From: Deltaproteobacteria bacterium
GTDB lineage: Bacteria > Desulfobacterota > Binatia > UBA9968
Direction: 5' to 3'
NCBI GenBank assembly: GCA_009379725.1
Contig: WHTF01000001.1
Coordinates: 1-64,000, forward strand
Length of the DNA stretch: 64,000 nt
Shown: piece after piece, positions 16,028 through 25,461 of the stretch
Position numbering within the stretch: position 1 is the stretch's first letter
Layout: each line of letters starts with the position of its first letter
The notes under the pieces: model-generated
What the model saw: the letters and a program-made list of their open reading frames with translations, nothing else
Told to the model about the DNA's origin: nothing
The model's database searches: none
Made by a program: the position numbers and the translations under genes

Positions 16028-17044
16028 TTAGGCCGCGTTGGTCATTTGCACCAGCTGCTCGAGTTTCTGCCGCGCCCTACCTGAGTCGATGGAGTCCGCC
16101 GCAAAATGCATTCCCTGTTCAAGGGCGGCGGCTTTGCCGCTCACATACAGCGCCGCACCACTATTGAGCAGCACCACATCCCGCGCCGGTCCCTTATTAC
16201 CTCGGAGAACTCCCTGGACAATTGCCGCGCTTTCATCGGGACTGCCGCCGTGAAGTTCCTCCAAGCGGCACCTCTTTAGGCCCATGTCTTTCGGTTCGAC
16301 GGTATATTCTTTGACCTGTCCGTCACGCAACTCGGCGACCTTCGTCGGCCCACAAAGCGATATTTCGTCGAGTCCTTCCATACCGTGCACCACCATCGCG
16401 CGCGCGCTGCCCAGGTTCTTTAACACGTGGGCGATCACGACCAGCAGTTCGCCGCTATAAAGCCCGATCAATTGATACTTGGCCATCGCTGGATTGGTCA
16501 AGGGACCGAGCAAATTGAAGATCGTTCGAATGCCGATATCGCGGCGCGGCTGCACGGCATATTTCATCGCTTCGTGGAGCAAAGGAGCGAACAAAAAACC
16601 GATTCCGATTGTTTGGATACAAGCCTCGACGCGCTCTTTAGGCGCGTCAATGTTAACCCCCAACGCGGCAAGCACGTCGGCGCTTCCCGATTGGCCCGAC
16701 ACGGAACGATTGCCATGTTTGGCGACATCCACCCCGGCGCCCGCCACGACAAACGCCGCGGTCGTCGAAATGTTAAAGCTGCCCTTTTGGTCTCCGCCAG
16801 TGCCGCAGGTATCCAACACGGTCTTTGAACCGACCTGGACGCGATGGGCCTTCTCGCGCATCACCCGTGCCGCGCCGGTAATTTCTTCCACCGTCTCGCC
16901 CTTCATGCGCAGCGCGGTGAGGAAAGATGCCACCTGCAAAGGTGTCGCCTCGCCGGTCATAATCTGAGACATGACATCGATAGTTTCCGCTTCGGAAAGA
17001 TTGTTCCGATTGACCAGATTCTCGATAGCTTCGCGAATTTTCAT
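16028..17044 (-). CDS. trpD: Anthranilate phosphoribosyltransferase
   Basis: The protein has 338 residues and transfers the phosphoribosyl group of PRPP to anthranilate. The PRPP loop DTCGTGGDQKGSFNIST is near residue 82, and HGNRSVSGQSGSADVL follows. It is mono-functional, without a TrpG glutaminase domain. It is the first trp gene of this cluster; trpE and trpG are not in the window. It starts 21 bases after the SPOR-domain gene and is probably read from the argS promoter. Confidence 0.97.
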   Translation of the reverse strand: MKIREAIENLVNRNNLSEAETIDVMSQIMTGEATPLQVASFLTALRMKGETVEEITGAARVMREKAHRVQVGSKTVLDTCGTGGDQKGSFNISTTAAFVVAGAGVDVAKHGNRSVSGQSGSADVLAALGVNIDAPKERVEACIQTIGIGFLFAPLLHEAMKYAVQPRRDIGIRTIFNLLGPLTNPAMAKYQLIGLYSGELLVVIAHVLKNLGSARAMVVHGMEGLDEISLCGPTKVAELRDGQVKEYTVEPKDMGLKRCRLEELHGGSPDESAAIVQGVLRGNKGPARDVVLLNSGAALYVSGKAAALEQGMHFAADSIDSGRARQKLEQLVQMTNAA

Positions 17045-17065
17045 ATCGCTCTGTCGTGCTCTTAT

Positions 17066-17755
17066 TTATTTGCTGGTAGCGAACGAGTTGCCTAAGCTTT
17101 CCTTGTTTTTCAAAACGTCCTCGACCTTCTCCGCCTCTTCTCGAGAACTGAAACGGCCCACACGGACCCGATACCAAAGCCTTCCATTGGTGCGTACCTC
17201 AGTAACATAGGCGTTGTAACCTTTATCCTTTAGCCTATCAACCGAGGTCTTCGCCGTTTTTTCGTCCGGAAAGGCATTGACTTGAACTGTCCAGGGGCCG
17301 TCCGATGGCCGGGTTTCAACGGCTCCGGGAGATGGTATTTTTTTGGCTCCCTTGGCGGGCTTTTCCTCAACCCTTTGCGCTTGCGGCGCCTTTTGTTTTA
17401 CCGCCGGTTCGCTTTCTCTCGTTTGAGCTTTGATCGTTTTCTCACTGTTCTTGGTTTCGCCCGGCTCGTTCTCAACCCGCACTTGCGCCGTCGCCGATTT
17501 CGTCAGCGTGTCATAAAAAGTCATTTCTTCCTTACCCCAAGCAGGCGCTGAATTCGTCCCCTGCGCCGGTTTCACAGGGATCTTTATCAACGGCTCCGCC
17601 GGCTTTACGATTTTTCTTTCTTCGATGTCCTGTCCCACTAACATCCCGAGGAAAAAAATGATCACCGAAACAACGATGAAGCCACACCCCAACAATATGA
17701 ATTGCCCGCGGCTAAAATAATAACGCTTATCCATGCCTCTGCGATTCTCTGCCAT
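17066..17755 (-). CDS. SPOR-domain membrane protein (DedD/FtsN-like layout)
   Basis: The protein has 229 residues. A short cytoplasmic N-terminus is followed by one membrane helix (about residues 17-40, FILLGCGFIVVSVIIFFLG), a long charged Lys/Glu/Pro-rich linker and a C-terminal SPOR domain (about 152-225; start PWTVQVNAFPDEKTA, end RVRVGRFSSREEAEK). SPOR domains bind septal peptidoglycan lacking stem peptides, so a cell-envelope or division role is expected. ATG 17755 was chosen because AAAGGA lies about 8 bases upstream; a GTG at 17761 is also in frame. It sits between argS and trpD, which suggests simple co-transcription rather than a shared function. Confidence 0.88.
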   Translation of the reverse strand: MAENRRGMDKRYYFSRGQFILLGCGFIVVSVIIFFLGMLVGQDIEERKIVKPAEPLIKIPVKPAQGTNSAPAWGKEEMTFYDTLTKSATAQVRVENEPGETKNSEKTIKAQTRESEPAVKQKAPQAQRVEEKPAKGAKKIPSPGAVETRPSDGPWTVQVNAFPDEKTAKTSVDRLKDKGYNAYVTEVRTNGRLWYRVRVGRFSSREEAEKVEDVLKNKESLGNSFATSK

Positions 17756-17772
17756 CAACACAGTCCTTTGCT

Positions 17773-19479
17773 TTACGCCTGCGAGCGATCGCCGTCGTCC
17801 GGTTCAGATCGCGAAGCCATCTTCATGGGGGCATCCACGCCCAATAGGTTCAGTCCACGGCGCAGCGCTGTTTGAACCATTTGCGCTAGCGACATACGCG
17901 CGCGGGTCAAGTCTCCATCCTCTGTAAGTATACGGGTCCGATTGTAATACCGATGAAATTCGCCGGCCAAATCCAAAAGGTAAAAGATCATGCGGTGGGG
18001 TTCGAGCTCTCGGACGCTCTCCTCCAACACATCGTTGAACTGGGCTACCCGGCGGATGAGCTCCATCTCCTCCGCCAGTTCCAGCCGCTCGACCGGAATG
18101 CTTTCAACGCCCGCCGTATCCCATACAATTCTGCTCCTGTGCGCCTGCTCGAAAATACTGGCGACCCGGGCGTGAGCGTACTGGACGTAAAAAACCGGGT
18201 TATCACTGGACTGTTGCTTGGCAAGATCCAGATCAAAATCAAGATGGCTATCGGATTTGCGCATCAGAAAAAAGAAACGCGCCGCATCCCGTCCCACCTC
18301 ATCCAATACTTCCTGTAATGCAACAAATTCTCCGCTGCGCTTGCCCATACGCACCGGTTCGCCGGCGCGTGTAAGCTGAACCATCTGCACGAGGACGACC
18401 TGCAAGCTATTTGGCTCGTAGCCAAGTCCCTGCAGCGCAGCCTTTAACCGCGGCACGTAGCCATGGTGATCGGCGCCCCATACGTCGATGAGCTTGTCGA
18501 ATTGACGCTCGAACTTGTTGCGATGATAGGCAATGTCCGCGGCAAAATACGTCAGTTCGCCGTCGCTCTTGACCACGGTTCGATCCTTGTCGTCGCCAAA
18601 CGCAGTCGACTTAAACCATTCGGCGCCGTCCTGCGAATAGAGCAGGCCCCGGGCACGCAATAGATCCATCGACTGGGTGACCTCGCTGCGCTCGCGCATT
18701 GCCTTTTCGCTGAAAAAAGCATCGAAGCGAATGCCAAAATCGTCCAGCTGTCGACGGATCGTAGCCAGCAAACAGTCGCCGCCATAGCGCTGGAAAATAT
18801 CGACTGCGGCTTCTTTGTTCTCACCGAGAAACTTATCGCCATATCGGTTCTTTGCGTCAGCGGCGATGTCTTTGACATAATCTCCCGGATAGCCCGATTC
18901 CGGGAAGTCGGCTTTTTCGCCGAAAAGCTCGCGATAGCGCGCGTACAAGGAGAGCCCGAGGTTCTCCATCTGATTTCCGGCATCATTAACATAATATTCC
19001 CGCTCGACTTTAAAGCCTGTGGCCTCGTGTAACCGAGCCAGTACATCGCCGATCACAGCGACCCTGCCATGACCGACATGAAGCGGACCCGTCGGATTGA
19101 CACTGGCAAATTCAACCTGGACTCTTTTCCCATGACCAATATCGAGGTTCGAGGCTTTCCCAGCGACGAGCTCGCGAAACCGTTGATAGTAAAACTTCCG
19201 GGAAAATGTGAAGTTTAAGAACCCGGGACCGGCGATTTCCTTGCGCGCCAGCATGCCTTCAGGGTCTTCCAGATTCTCAAGGATCGCGTCGGCGATAACG
19301 CGAGGCGATTTCTTTGCCGCCTTAGCCCAGTGCATTGCAATGTTCGTCGCCAAGTCGCCAAACTCGCGTTGTTTCGGCGGCTCAAGAAGCAAAGGGGGAA
19401 GCTCTGTCAAATTCAGATCTCCCCCCTTCGCCGTCTTTTCAATCGCTCGGGTTAACAGATCCCTAAGGGTGTTTCGCAT
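17773..19479 (-). CDS. argS: Arginyl-tRNA synthetase
   Basis: The protein has 568 residues and is a class I synthetase. The HIGH motif appears as HVGHGR in NPTGPLHVGHGR (about residues 133-144). The KMSK loop is degenerate (VRMGKRSG), as is normal in many ArgRS. The N-terminal Add-1 domain and the C-terminal DALR anticodon-binding domain (ending near LNLLGVDAP) are complete. It is the first gene after a 304-base gap and seems to lead the transcript that continues into the SPOR gene, trp, folC and lptD. Confidence 0.97.
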   Translation of the reverse strand: MRNTLRDLLTRAIEKTAKGGDLNLTELPPLLLEPPKQREFGDLATNIAMHWAKAAKKSPRVIADAILENLEDPEGMLARKEIAGPGFLNFTFSRKFYYQRFRELVAGKASNLDIGHGKRVQVEFASVNPTGPLHVGHGRVAVIGDVLARLHEATGFKVEREYYVNDAGNQMENLGLSLYARYRELFGEKADFPESGYPGDYVKDIAADAKNRYGDKFLGENKEAAVDIFQRYGGDCLLATIRRQLDDFGIRFDAFFSEKAMRERSEVTQSMDLLRARGLLYSQDGAEWFKSTAFGDDKDRTVVKSDGELTYFAADIAYHRNKFERQFDKLIDVWGADHHGYVPRLKAALQGLGYEPNSLQVVLVQMVQLTRAGEPVRMGKRSGEFVALQEVLDEVGRDAARFFFLMRKSDSHLDFDLDLAKQQSSDNPVFYVQYAHARVASIFEQAHRSRIVWDTAGVESIPVERLELAEEMELIRRVAQFNDVLEESVRELEPHRMIFYLLDLAGEFHRYYNRTRILTEDGDLTRARMSLAQMVQTALRRGLNLLGVDAPMKMASRSEPDDGDRSQA

Positions 19480-19581
19480 CAGATCCTTGATTAATCGTTC
19501 CCTGCTGCTCGAGATGAACAGATCGCCGCAGACTTACTGTAAGGGAAATTCGCTCGAAAAAAGGGTGTTCTAAACAATGCA

Positions 19582-19610
19582 TTTATAACGATTTCTTCCG
19601 TTCGAAGCAA
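19582..19610 (-). promoter_or_regulatory. Candidate sigma70 promoter upstream of argS
   Basis: On the minus strand TTGCTT and TATAAA are separated by 17 bases, about 100 bases upstream of the argS ATG. This is the best promoter-like signal I found in the gene-free stretch 19480-19783. The rest of that stretch shows no ORF with family features, RNA gene or clear terminator. It would drive argS and probably the following genes to lptD. Confidence 0.4.
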
Positions 19611-19783
19611 CAAGCAAAATACCTCAGACCCGACCTCCGAGCGCGTCAAACGCAGGCTATCCTGGATAAAATGTCATCTTTTACTTGATAGCCGGACTTC
19701 TGGCGTTCACCGGGCAATGCAGCCAGATGCTTCCTGGATGTCTCGACATTGGAGCGATCCATTACTGCGGAAGAGAGCTCTTA

Positions 19784-20269
19784 CTAGGCTGATTTGCCCG
19801 CGGACTTTTCAAATCTGTCCTCGAGCTCTCCAATGTATGCCGCCAGGCTGTTGCCGGTCTGCTCCAAGGCGGCGCGCAGGTCGCGCTCCATCTGATCCAA
19901 CTTGGTGAGCAAGGCCGTTTTCGACTGATCCGTTTGGCCAGCCAAATTTTGCAGCTCAGCTTGAAGCAAGGATCGAAGCTGGCTGAAACGTGAAGCTTCG
20001 GCTTGCTCGGCAAGCTCGCGCTGGATCTGCAGTTCGCGCGCGTGACGCCGGCTCTCGAGAATGACCGTAGACTGCAGATAAGCGGTGTAAACTAAAAATA
20101 ACAGGGTCAGGAGCGCCACTATGGCAAGTAAGATCAACCCCAGCGGTGCTTCGAACGTGATAAATCCGATGGACAACGTCGTCGGCGTCGTGAAAGCGCT
20201 CCAATTAAGCGCGGAGAAAACCGCCACCAGTCCCAGTAGGGCCAGTATGAACAGGGTACGCAGATACAT
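19784..20269 (-). CDS. LapA-domain (DUF1049) inner-membrane protein
   Basis: The protein has 161 residues. Two N-terminal membrane helices (about 4-22 and 42-66) flank a short periplasmic loop with the LapA-family pattern NWSAFTTPTTLSIGFITFEAP. A long alpha-helical, charged cytoplasmic tail with coiled-coil character (about 75-150) follows. LapA/YciS-type proteins associate with envelope biogenesis; in E. coli LapA works with LapB in controlling LPS synthesis. No lapB is next to it. The tail is longer than in the E. coli protein. Confidence 0.8.
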   Translation of the reverse strand: MYLRTLFILALLGLVAVFSALNWSAFTTPTTLSIGFITFEAPLGLILLAIVALLTLLFLVYTAYLQSTVILESRRHARELQIQRELAEQAEASRFSQLRSLLQAELQNLAGQTDQSKTALLTKLDQMERDLRAALEQTGNSLAAYIGELEDRFEKSAGKSA

Positions 20270-20438
20270 GAGACCTCCCGAACGAATGCACTTTGCGCAA
20301 TATCTCCGGCAGAGAGCCTAAGGTGCCTAATGTCAGCGTATCAGATCAGGCGGAGGCTGTTGGGAAATTCGGTGGAACGGCCGTGGTATTGACGCGGCGG
20401 CAATCGCGCAGAAGATGTTACGCAGTCTGCACTCAGAG

Positions 20439-21314
20439 TTAATTGTTGCCGGTGATCACGTCGTAAACATTACAGGCGATTCCAGTCGCTTCGTAGCCGT
20501 CCATGCCGGTCGCTTGAGCAATAGAGAACATTTGATAGGCCAATGCGACGAAGGGCATGGGAATTTCCATCTCACGTGCCATGTCCAACCCGAAGCCAAC
20601 GTCTTTCGGCATCCAAGACTTGCGCGGTTTGAATTTGCGGCTAACGACGATTTCCATAATACGATCAATGGACACGGAATTCTGCTGCGAGTTTTGAAGA
20701 ATCGTGCGAAAAGTCTCATCCGTGAGTCCACCTTTCTTAAGCCAAGAGCAGATCTCCACCAGACTTAAATGTTGTACCGCGGCAAACATCGCCATGGCAT
20801 TTTTCACCAGCTTGGCATTGCCAAGCTCGCCGACGTGGATAATTTTGTTGCCCATCGCCTTGAATACGGACTGATGTTCGTCAAACAACGCTTTCGAACC
20901 TGAAACCCATAGCGACAGCGTTCCGGCGGCCGCCGCTTCTTCAACCCCGCCGGCGGAACCATCGAGTACCGTCCAATTTTTTTTCGCAAGCTCTGCGCTC
21001 ACACCGACAATGGTCTTCTTGTCGATGCTGCTGAAGTCAATCCAGATCTTGGACCCACCGTTTGCTTCATGCAGACCGTTTTTACCCAAGCCAACCACCC
21101 TTACTGCTTCATTGTACGGCAGCATAGAGAGAACAACTTCACAGGATTCGGCAACAGCTTTTGGGGATTCCTTAAATTCAGCGCCCTGACTCTCGAGCCC
21201 CTTTCCCTGTTCGCGCCGTAAATCATTGATGACCAACCGGTGTCCTGCCTTGATCAAGTTGGCCGCCATACCACTGCCCATCCCTCCGGTTCCAATAAAT
21301 CCTAGCGTCTTCAT
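20439..21314 (-). CDS. NAD(P)-dependent oxidoreductase, 3-hydroxyisobutyrate dehydrogenase family
   Basis: The protein has 291 residues and is a beta-hydroxyacid dehydrogenase. The cofactor motif GFIGTGGMGSGMAANL is at the N-terminus, the substrate motif DGSAGGVEEAAAAGTL lies near 120-135, and GNAKLVKNAMA carries the catalytic Lys. Substrates in this family include 3-hydroxyisobutyrate, tartronate semialdehyde and glyoxylate/succinic semialdehyde, and cannot be told apart here. The ATG at 21314 has a good ribosome-binding site (GGGAGGCGAA). It starts 19 bases after the cupin stop, so the two are a transcription pair and may handle one metabolite. Confidence 0.88.
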   Translation of the reverse strand: MKTLGFIGTGGMGSGMAANLIKAGHRLVINDLRREQGKGLESQGAEFKESPKAVAESCEVVLSMLPYNEAVRVVGLGKNGLHEANGGSKIWIDFSSIDKKTIVGVSAELAKKNWTVLDGSAGGVEEAAAAGTLSLWVSGSKALFDEHQSVFKAMGNKIIHVGELGNAKLVKNAMAMFAAVQHLSLVEICSWLKKGGLTDETFRTILQNSQQNSVSIDRIMEIVVSRKFKPRKSWMPKDVGFGLDMAREMEIPMPFVALAYQMFSIAQATGMDGYEATGIACNVYDVITGNN

Positions 21315-21333
21315 TTCGCCTCCCATGGGTCGG

Positions 21334-21720
21334 TTAGTCTTTTTTCTCCTCACTAACGATTTGCACACCTTGGGGCCACAGCACTAAAACCAATGTATCT
21401 CCGACTGCGCGCGGCGTATGAACAGACTTCGGTTCAAGGTACACGATATCTCCTGGCTCATACTCGCCGGTTTCATCCGCTATTTTGCCCTTCAGCACCA
21501 GGTAAAACTCTCCGCCGAGATGCTCGTGCTTTGAGAAGGCGTTGGGCGCGGCATTGGCAGCTATGCGATACAGCACCAGCTCCCGCTTACCTTCCCGTGC
21601 CAATCGAGCCATCGACAGCCCATTGCCAAAATCTCGCCAATCTAAACGATCGATTCCATCGTCAAGTAAATGGATCTCGAGAATGTCATTGATCGATCTC
21701 CGGAGAATGGGTGCATTCAT
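21334..21720 (-). CDS. Cupin-domain protein
   Basis: The protein has 128 residues and a single cupin barrel. Motif 1 reads KHEHLGGEFYLVLKG, with two His and one Glu as metal ligands; motif 2 reads GDIVYLEPKSVHTPRA, with the third His. It resembles the ChrR-type/anti-sigma-like cupins and small dioxygenase-like cupins. No catalytic assignment can be made. The ATG at 21720 has GAGAAG just upstream; a TTG at 21810 would add a tail overlapping a promoter-like palindrome. It is co-directional with the dehydrogenase gene that follows. Confidence 0.75.
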   Translation of the reverse strand: MNAPILRRSINDILEIHLLDDGIDRLDWRDFGNGLSMARLAREGKRELVLYRIAANAAPNAFSKHEHLGGEFYLVLKGKIADETGEYEPGDIVYLEPKSVHTPRAVGDTLVLVLWPQGVQIVSEEKKD

Positions 21721-21780
21721 CTTCTCAGAGGGTAAATAACACGCGTCTGGCGGGAACAAAAGAGGGCAGGCGATGTCGTA

Positions 21781-21810
21781 GTTAAAGATTTTGGAGTCAT
21801 TCTGACTCAA
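21781..21810 (-). promoter_or_regulatory. Possible promoter with overlapping palindromic operator
   Basis: On the minus strand TTGAGT (21805-21810) and TTTAAC (21781-21786) are 18 bases apart. The perfect inverted repeat GAGTCA-TTC-TGACTC (21794-21808) covers the end of the -35 box and the spacer. It lies between the ribosomal terminator and the cupin gene, where a new promoter is needed. The boxes are weak, so this is tentative. Confidence 0.28.
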
Positions 21811-21898
21811 GCCGGCTCACGAGCGGAGTTCGAGTCTTCAAGCCACTCGGTGATGGAGCGGGGCCGGGTCGAATACGCGACGACTCCAATGTTGAGTG

Positions 21899-21944
21899 AA
21901 AAAAAGCCGGAGCCGTCGAATAAAAAACTCGACCGACTTCGGCT
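21899..21944 (-). terminator. Rho-independent terminator after rplQ
   Basis: On the minus strand a 15-16 bp stem (AGCCGAAGTCGGTCGA pairing with TCGACGGCTCCGGCT, with G-U pairs) has a short T-rich loop and is followed by seven T. It starts about 30 bases after the rplQ stop and ends the ribosomal supercluster. Confidence 0.85.
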
Positions 21945-21974
21945 TGAGGTGACCGCGCGATGGACGGAAAAAAT

Positions 21975-22445
21975 CTAAGCTGAGGCCCCCTTTGCGGCCT
22001 TGCGCCTGGAGGCGGTTGCCTTGGCAACGACCTTTTGCCTTCCCTTCTTCACCTTCTTCTCTTTGCCTGAAGTTGTTTCAGCGGCACCGTCGGAACCCAA
22101 TAACTCCACCAAGGAAACCGGCGCTGCATCTCCATGCCGCCGCCCCACTTTTATGATTCTGGTATAACCTCCAGGCCTGTCCCTAAAGCGGGATGCGATG
22201 GTGTCGAACAGTTTTTGCACCACCGTCTTGTCCTGAACGATGGCGAGAGCTTGCCGTCGTGCATGCAGGCTTCCCTGCTTGCCCAACGTAATCACACGAT
22301 CCACCCATCGTCTCAGCTCTTTGGCTTTCGGATCGGTTGTTTGAATCTTCTCTTCGCGCAATAGAGAAGTCACAAGATTCCGCATCATCGCCCAACGGTG
22401 GCTCGAATTACGACTGAGCTTTCTGCCTGACTTGAGATGCCGCAT
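21975..22445 (-). CDS. rplQ: 50S ribosomal protein bL17
   Basis: The protein has 156 residues. The N-terminal [12 protein letters not shown] and the YTRIIK segment are typical of bL17 near the exit of the polypeptide tunnel. The bacterial core is about 118-125 residues. Here a Lys/Ala/Gly-rich tail of roughly 35 residues is added ([16 protein letters not shown] and onward). It is the last gene of the alpha operon, 3 bases after rpoA, and is followed by a strong terminator. Confidence 0.97.
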   Translation of the reverse strand: MRHLKSGRKLSRNSSHRWAMMRNLVTSLLREEKIQTTDPKAKELRRWVDRVITLGKQGSLHARRQALAIVQDKTVVQKLFDTIASRFRDRPGGYTRIIKVGRRHGDAAPVSLVELLGSDGAAETTSGKEKKVKKGRQKVVAKATASRRKAAKGASA

Positions 22446-22448
22446 GAG

Positions 22449-23477
22449 TTATGCCGTCTCCTTTTCGTCGGCGCGCCGTCTGCTTTCAATCTCTTCGCGG
22501 GGCGGAAAGTGGTCGATCTTCATGCCGAGTTCCAAGCCCATCTCGCGTAGGATCTCTTTAATTTCATTGAGCGACTTGTGGCCGAAATTCTTTGTCTTGA
22601 GCATTTCCTGCTCCGACCTCTGCACCAACTCGCCGATGTACTTAATATCGGCGTTTTGCAAACAATTTTGCGAGCGGACGGAAAATTCGAGCTCATCCAC
22701 GCTGCGGAAGAGATTATCGTTTAAGGGAATCGACGGCCGGTCATCGCGCCGTTCTTGTTGCGGCTCATCCTGAAAATTAACGAATATACTCACCTGGTCT
22801 TGAAGTATCTTCGCGGCGTACGCCATCGCATCGTCCGGTTTGACGCTGCCGTCGGTGTGAATCTCAAAGACGACCCGGTCGTAGTCGGTACGCTGGCCCA
22901 CACGCGCGTTCGTCACCGTGAAGTTGACCTTTTGGACCGGTGAAAAGATGGCGTCGATAAATACCGTATCAACCGGCGCGCCCTCTTCCTTATTTCTCTC
23001 CGCCGGTACATAACCGCGCCCCAACTTCGCGACCAGCTCCATGTCCAGTTTAGCGTCCCTGGATAATGTGGCGATTTTTTGGTCCGGGTTCAGAATCTCA
23101 ACATTTGCTGAACCGCTGATATCTTTAGCCAATACATTGCCGGGACCTTTGGCTTCGACTTTGAGCGTGTGCTGTTCACCGTCGTTTAGCCGCAAGCGAA
23201 TTTCTTTGAGGTTCAAGATGATGTCAGTGACGTCTTCCGTAACGCCGGGGATCGTCGAGAATTCATGGAGAATTCCTTTCATCCGAACCGCTACGATAGA
23301 TGCACCCATCAACGACGATAGCAAAATCCTACGCAGCGAGTTGCCAATGGTCTGGCCGAAGCCGCGTTCGAAGGGCTCCGCGTAGAACTTCCCATAGGTC
23401 GAAGTTAAGGTCTTCTCGTCCACCTCCAATTGCTTGGGTTTAATCAGATCCGTCCAATGCCTATACATGGTAGACAT
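22449..23477 (-). CDS. rpoA: DNA-directed RNA polymerase alpha subunit
   Basis: The protein has 342 residues. The N-terminal dimerisation domain ([17 protein letters not shown]) assembles the beta and beta' subunits. The C-terminal domain (about 255-320), with [13 protein letters not shown], binds UP elements and activators. It is encoded between rpsD and rplQ, the usual alpha-operon place. A second ATG three codons in (MYRHW) is an alternative start. Confidence 0.98.
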   Translation of the reverse strand: MSTMYRHWTDLIKPKQLEVDEKTLTSTYGKFYAEPFERGFGQTIGNSLRRILLSSLMGASIVAVRMKGILHEFSTIPGVTEDVTDIILNLKEIRLRLNDGEQHTLKVEAKGPGNVLAKDISGSANVEILNPDQKIATLSRDAKLDMELVAKLGRGYVPAERNKEEGAPVDTVFIDAIFSPVQKVNFTVTNARVGQRTDYDRVVFEIHTDGSVKPDDAMAYAAKILQDQVSIFVNFQDEPQQERRDDRPSIPLNDNLFRSVDELEFSVRSQNCLQNADIKYIGELVQRSEQEMLKTKNFGHKSLNEIKEILREMGLELGMKIDHFPPREEIESRRRADEKETA

Positions 23478-23499
23478 AGTTTCTCCCTACATTCAAAGC

Positions 23500-24126
23500 T
23501 TACTTCGAATACAATTCGACAATTAGTTTTTCGTTAATCGGCATCGTAATATCGCTGCGTGCCGGCAGCATTTTGATTCTTCCGCTGCAGTTATCTCTAT
23601 CTAATTCCGCCCACTCCGGCACGCCGCGTCGTTGGACACCTTCCATTGCGGTGAGAATCCGGGCCATTTGCCGGCTTTGTTCCTTCACTGAAACCACATC
23701 TCCCACACGCACGAAGTACGACGGAATATTGACCCGTTTGCCGTTAACCAAAATATGCCCGTGGCGAACCAACAATCTGGCTTCCGCTCTGGAACTGGCG
23801 AATCCCAGCCGATACGTGACATTATCCAAGCGCCGCTCTAAGAAAACCAACAAAGTCTCACCCGTGATACCTTTAATCCGGCTGGCTTGATCAAAGGTCC
23901 GGCGAAACTGACTCTCCACTAAGCCGTACATCCGCTTGACCTTCTGCTTCTCGCGCAACTGAATGCTATATTCGGAAAATTTGGGTCTGCCCTGACCGTG
24001 TTGCCCCGGGGGATAGTTACGTCGCTCAATGGCACATTTATCCGTATAACAGCGCTCGCCCTTAAGAAATAGTTTAAGATTCTCGCGCCGGCATAGTCGG
24101 CACACAGATTCCGTGTATCTAGCCAA
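23500..24126 (-). CDS. rpsD: 30S ribosomal protein uS4 (zinc-ligand form)
   Basis: The protein has 208 residues. The N-terminus has C9, C12, C26 and C31 (CRLC and CYTDKC), the zinc-binding form of S4. The S4 RNA-binding domain ([21 protein letters not shown]) is near 95-160. S4 nucleates 16S rRNA assembly and in many bacteria represses the alpha operon. I could not identify a pseudoknot target in the leader. Confidence 0.98.
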   Translation of the reverse strand: MARYTESVCRLCRRENLKLFLKGERCYTDKCAIERRNYPPGQHGQGRPKFSEYSIQLREKQKVKRMYGLVESQFRRTFDQASRIKGITGETLLVFLERRLDNVTYRLGFASSRAEARLLVRHGHILVNGKRVNIPSYFVRVGDVVSVKEQSRQMARILTAMEGVQRRGVPEWAELDRDNCSGRIKMLPARSDITMPINEKLIVELYSK

Positions 24127-24146
24127 TCCTTCCTCCTATATTATCC

Positions 24147-24602
24147 TTAGACGCGTCTACGTTTAGGCGGCCGGCAACCATTATGCGGAATCGGTGTAAC
24201 ATCCTTGATCAAGCTGATATTGAAACCCGCCGACTGCAGGGCACGCAGAGCAGATTCGCGGCCCGCTCCTGGTCCACGTACAAAAATCTGAACCGACCGC
24301 AATCCGTGATCCATGGCCTTTTTAGCGGCGCTGTCCGCGGCTTGTTGCGCCGCAAACGGAGTGCCTTTCCGCGAGCCTTTAAACCCCATACTTCCCGCAC
24401 TCGACCAAGAGATCACATTGCCTTGATAATCCGTAATCGTAACGATGGTGTTATTAAAGGTCGAATGGATGTGCACAACGCCTTCTGAGATGTTCTTGCG
24501 CCCCCGTTTTTTGCGCGCGGCGCGATCTCCGACCTTCTGTTCCGCCTGGCTATCAGCCTTCTTTTCCTGTTTTTCTTCCGCGATTACGTCCGCTTTTGCC
24601 AT
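24147..24602 (-). CDS. rpsK: 30S ribosomal protein uS11 with charged N-terminal extension
   Basis: The protein has 151 residues. The core from about residue 30 matches uS11 ([17 protein letters not shown], then [14 protein letters not shown] and CRPPKRRRV at the end). The first 25-30 residues are a Lys/Glu-rich extension ([15 protein letters not shown]), longer than the usual 129-residue protein. S11 shapes the 30S platform at the exit site. It lies between rpsM and rpsD. Confidence 0.98.
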   Translation of the reverse strand: MAKADVIAEEKQEKKADSQAEQKVGDRAARKKRGRKNISEGVVHIHSTFNNTIVTITDYQGNVISWSSAGSMGFKGSRKGTPFAAQQAADSAAKKAMDHGLRSVQIFVRGPGAGRESALRALQSAGFNISLIKDVTPIPHNGCRPPKRRRV

Positions 24603-24614
24603 TTTATACTCCTG

Positions 24615-24998
24615 TTAACCCTTAGATGGAGCCGTTTTCTTCCCTGCGACAGTTTTTCGAGGCCCCTTTCGCGTCCGAGCATTCGTATGGGTTCTTTGGC
24701 CATGGACTGGAAGATTCCTTCGGTGCCTATGGCCTCGATAAGAGCCCATTTCGACGTGACGCCTAATGTTTCCGGACACATCCCGCCGAAGATCGCCTTC
24801 GACCTTATAGCTCTGATCGATGAGTTGGCGAATCTTGACGACATCGTCATCGGAAAGATTGTCGCTCTTTAAGTCGAGCGAAATTCCAGCCTGATTTAAG
24901 ATGTTTCTCGCCAGGTTGCGACCAATGCCATAGATATAGGTAAGCGCAACTTCCATTCGTTTGTTTCTGGGGAGATCTACACCAGCAAGACGTGCCAT
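24615..24998 (-). CDS. rpsM: 30S ribosomal protein uS13
   Basis: The protein has 127 residues. [14 protein letters not shown], the YIYGIG helix-hairpin and the basic tail [16 protein letters not shown] are standard for uS13. S13 contacts the P-site tRNA and bridges to the 50S subunit. It starts the rpsM-rpsK-rpsD-rpoA-rplQ segment, 83 bases after rpmJ. Confidence 0.98.
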   Translation of the reverse strand: MARLAGVDLPRNKRMEVALTYIYGIGRNLARNILNQAGISLDLKSDNLSDDDVVKIRQLIDQSYKVEGDLRRDVSGNIRRHVEMGSYRGHRHRRNLPVHGQRTHTNARTRKGPRKTVAGKKTAPSKG

Positions 24999-25081
24999 AT
25001 CTTCACTCCATTCGAATTCTTGAAATCAAGCAACTTCGATCGCGGCAGCCACCAGCTTTCGCTCTTGAAATCGCTAAACGA

Positions 25082-25198
25082 TTAACCTTGTCTCTGTTTG
25101 TGTTTACTGTTTGCACAAAGAACGCGCACAACGCCTTTACGCCGAATAACCTTACACTTGTTACAGATCTTTTTTACCGAAGCTCTGACTTTCACCAT
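25082..25198 (-). CDS. rpmJ: 50S ribosomal protein bL36 (zinc-ligand form)
   Basis: This is a 38-residue protein with an initial [12 protein letters not shown]. The zinc ligands C12, C15, C28 and H33 are complete (C-X2-C-X12-C-X4-H). It lies between infA and rpsM, its usual place. The ATG at 25198 has GGAGAC directly before it. Confidence 0.96.
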   Translation of the reverse strand: MVKVRASVKKICNKCKVIRRKGVVRVLCANSKHKQRQG

Positions 25199-25209
25199 GT
25201 CTCCTAATT

Positions 25210-25428
25210 CTAACGCTCGCGATAAATAATTCTTCCGCGTGCCAAATCATAGGGCGACAGCTCGATTTTGACCTTGTCGCCGGGAAGAATTTTGATGTAA
25301 TGCATGCGCATCTTTCCAGAAATGTGAGCCAGAACCCTGTGCCCGTTTTCCAGTTGCACCCGGAACATGGCATTGGGCAATGTTTCCAACACCGTTCCCA
25401 TCACTTCAATGGCGTCTTCTTTTGGCAT
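25210..25428 (-). CDS. infA: Translation initiation factor IF-1
   Basis: The protein has 72 residues and a single S1-like OB fold ([22 protein letters not shown]). It binds the 30S A site during initiation. It starts 33 bases after map and is followed 11 bases later by rpmJ. The length is exactly typical. Confidence 0.97.
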   Translation of the reverse strand: MPKEDAIEVMGTVLETLPNAMFRVQLENGHRVLAHISGKMRMHYIKILPGDKVKIELSPYDLARGRIIYRER

Positions 25429-25461
25429 ACAAGCTTCGACTCATCCTCTAACCATACTCAG

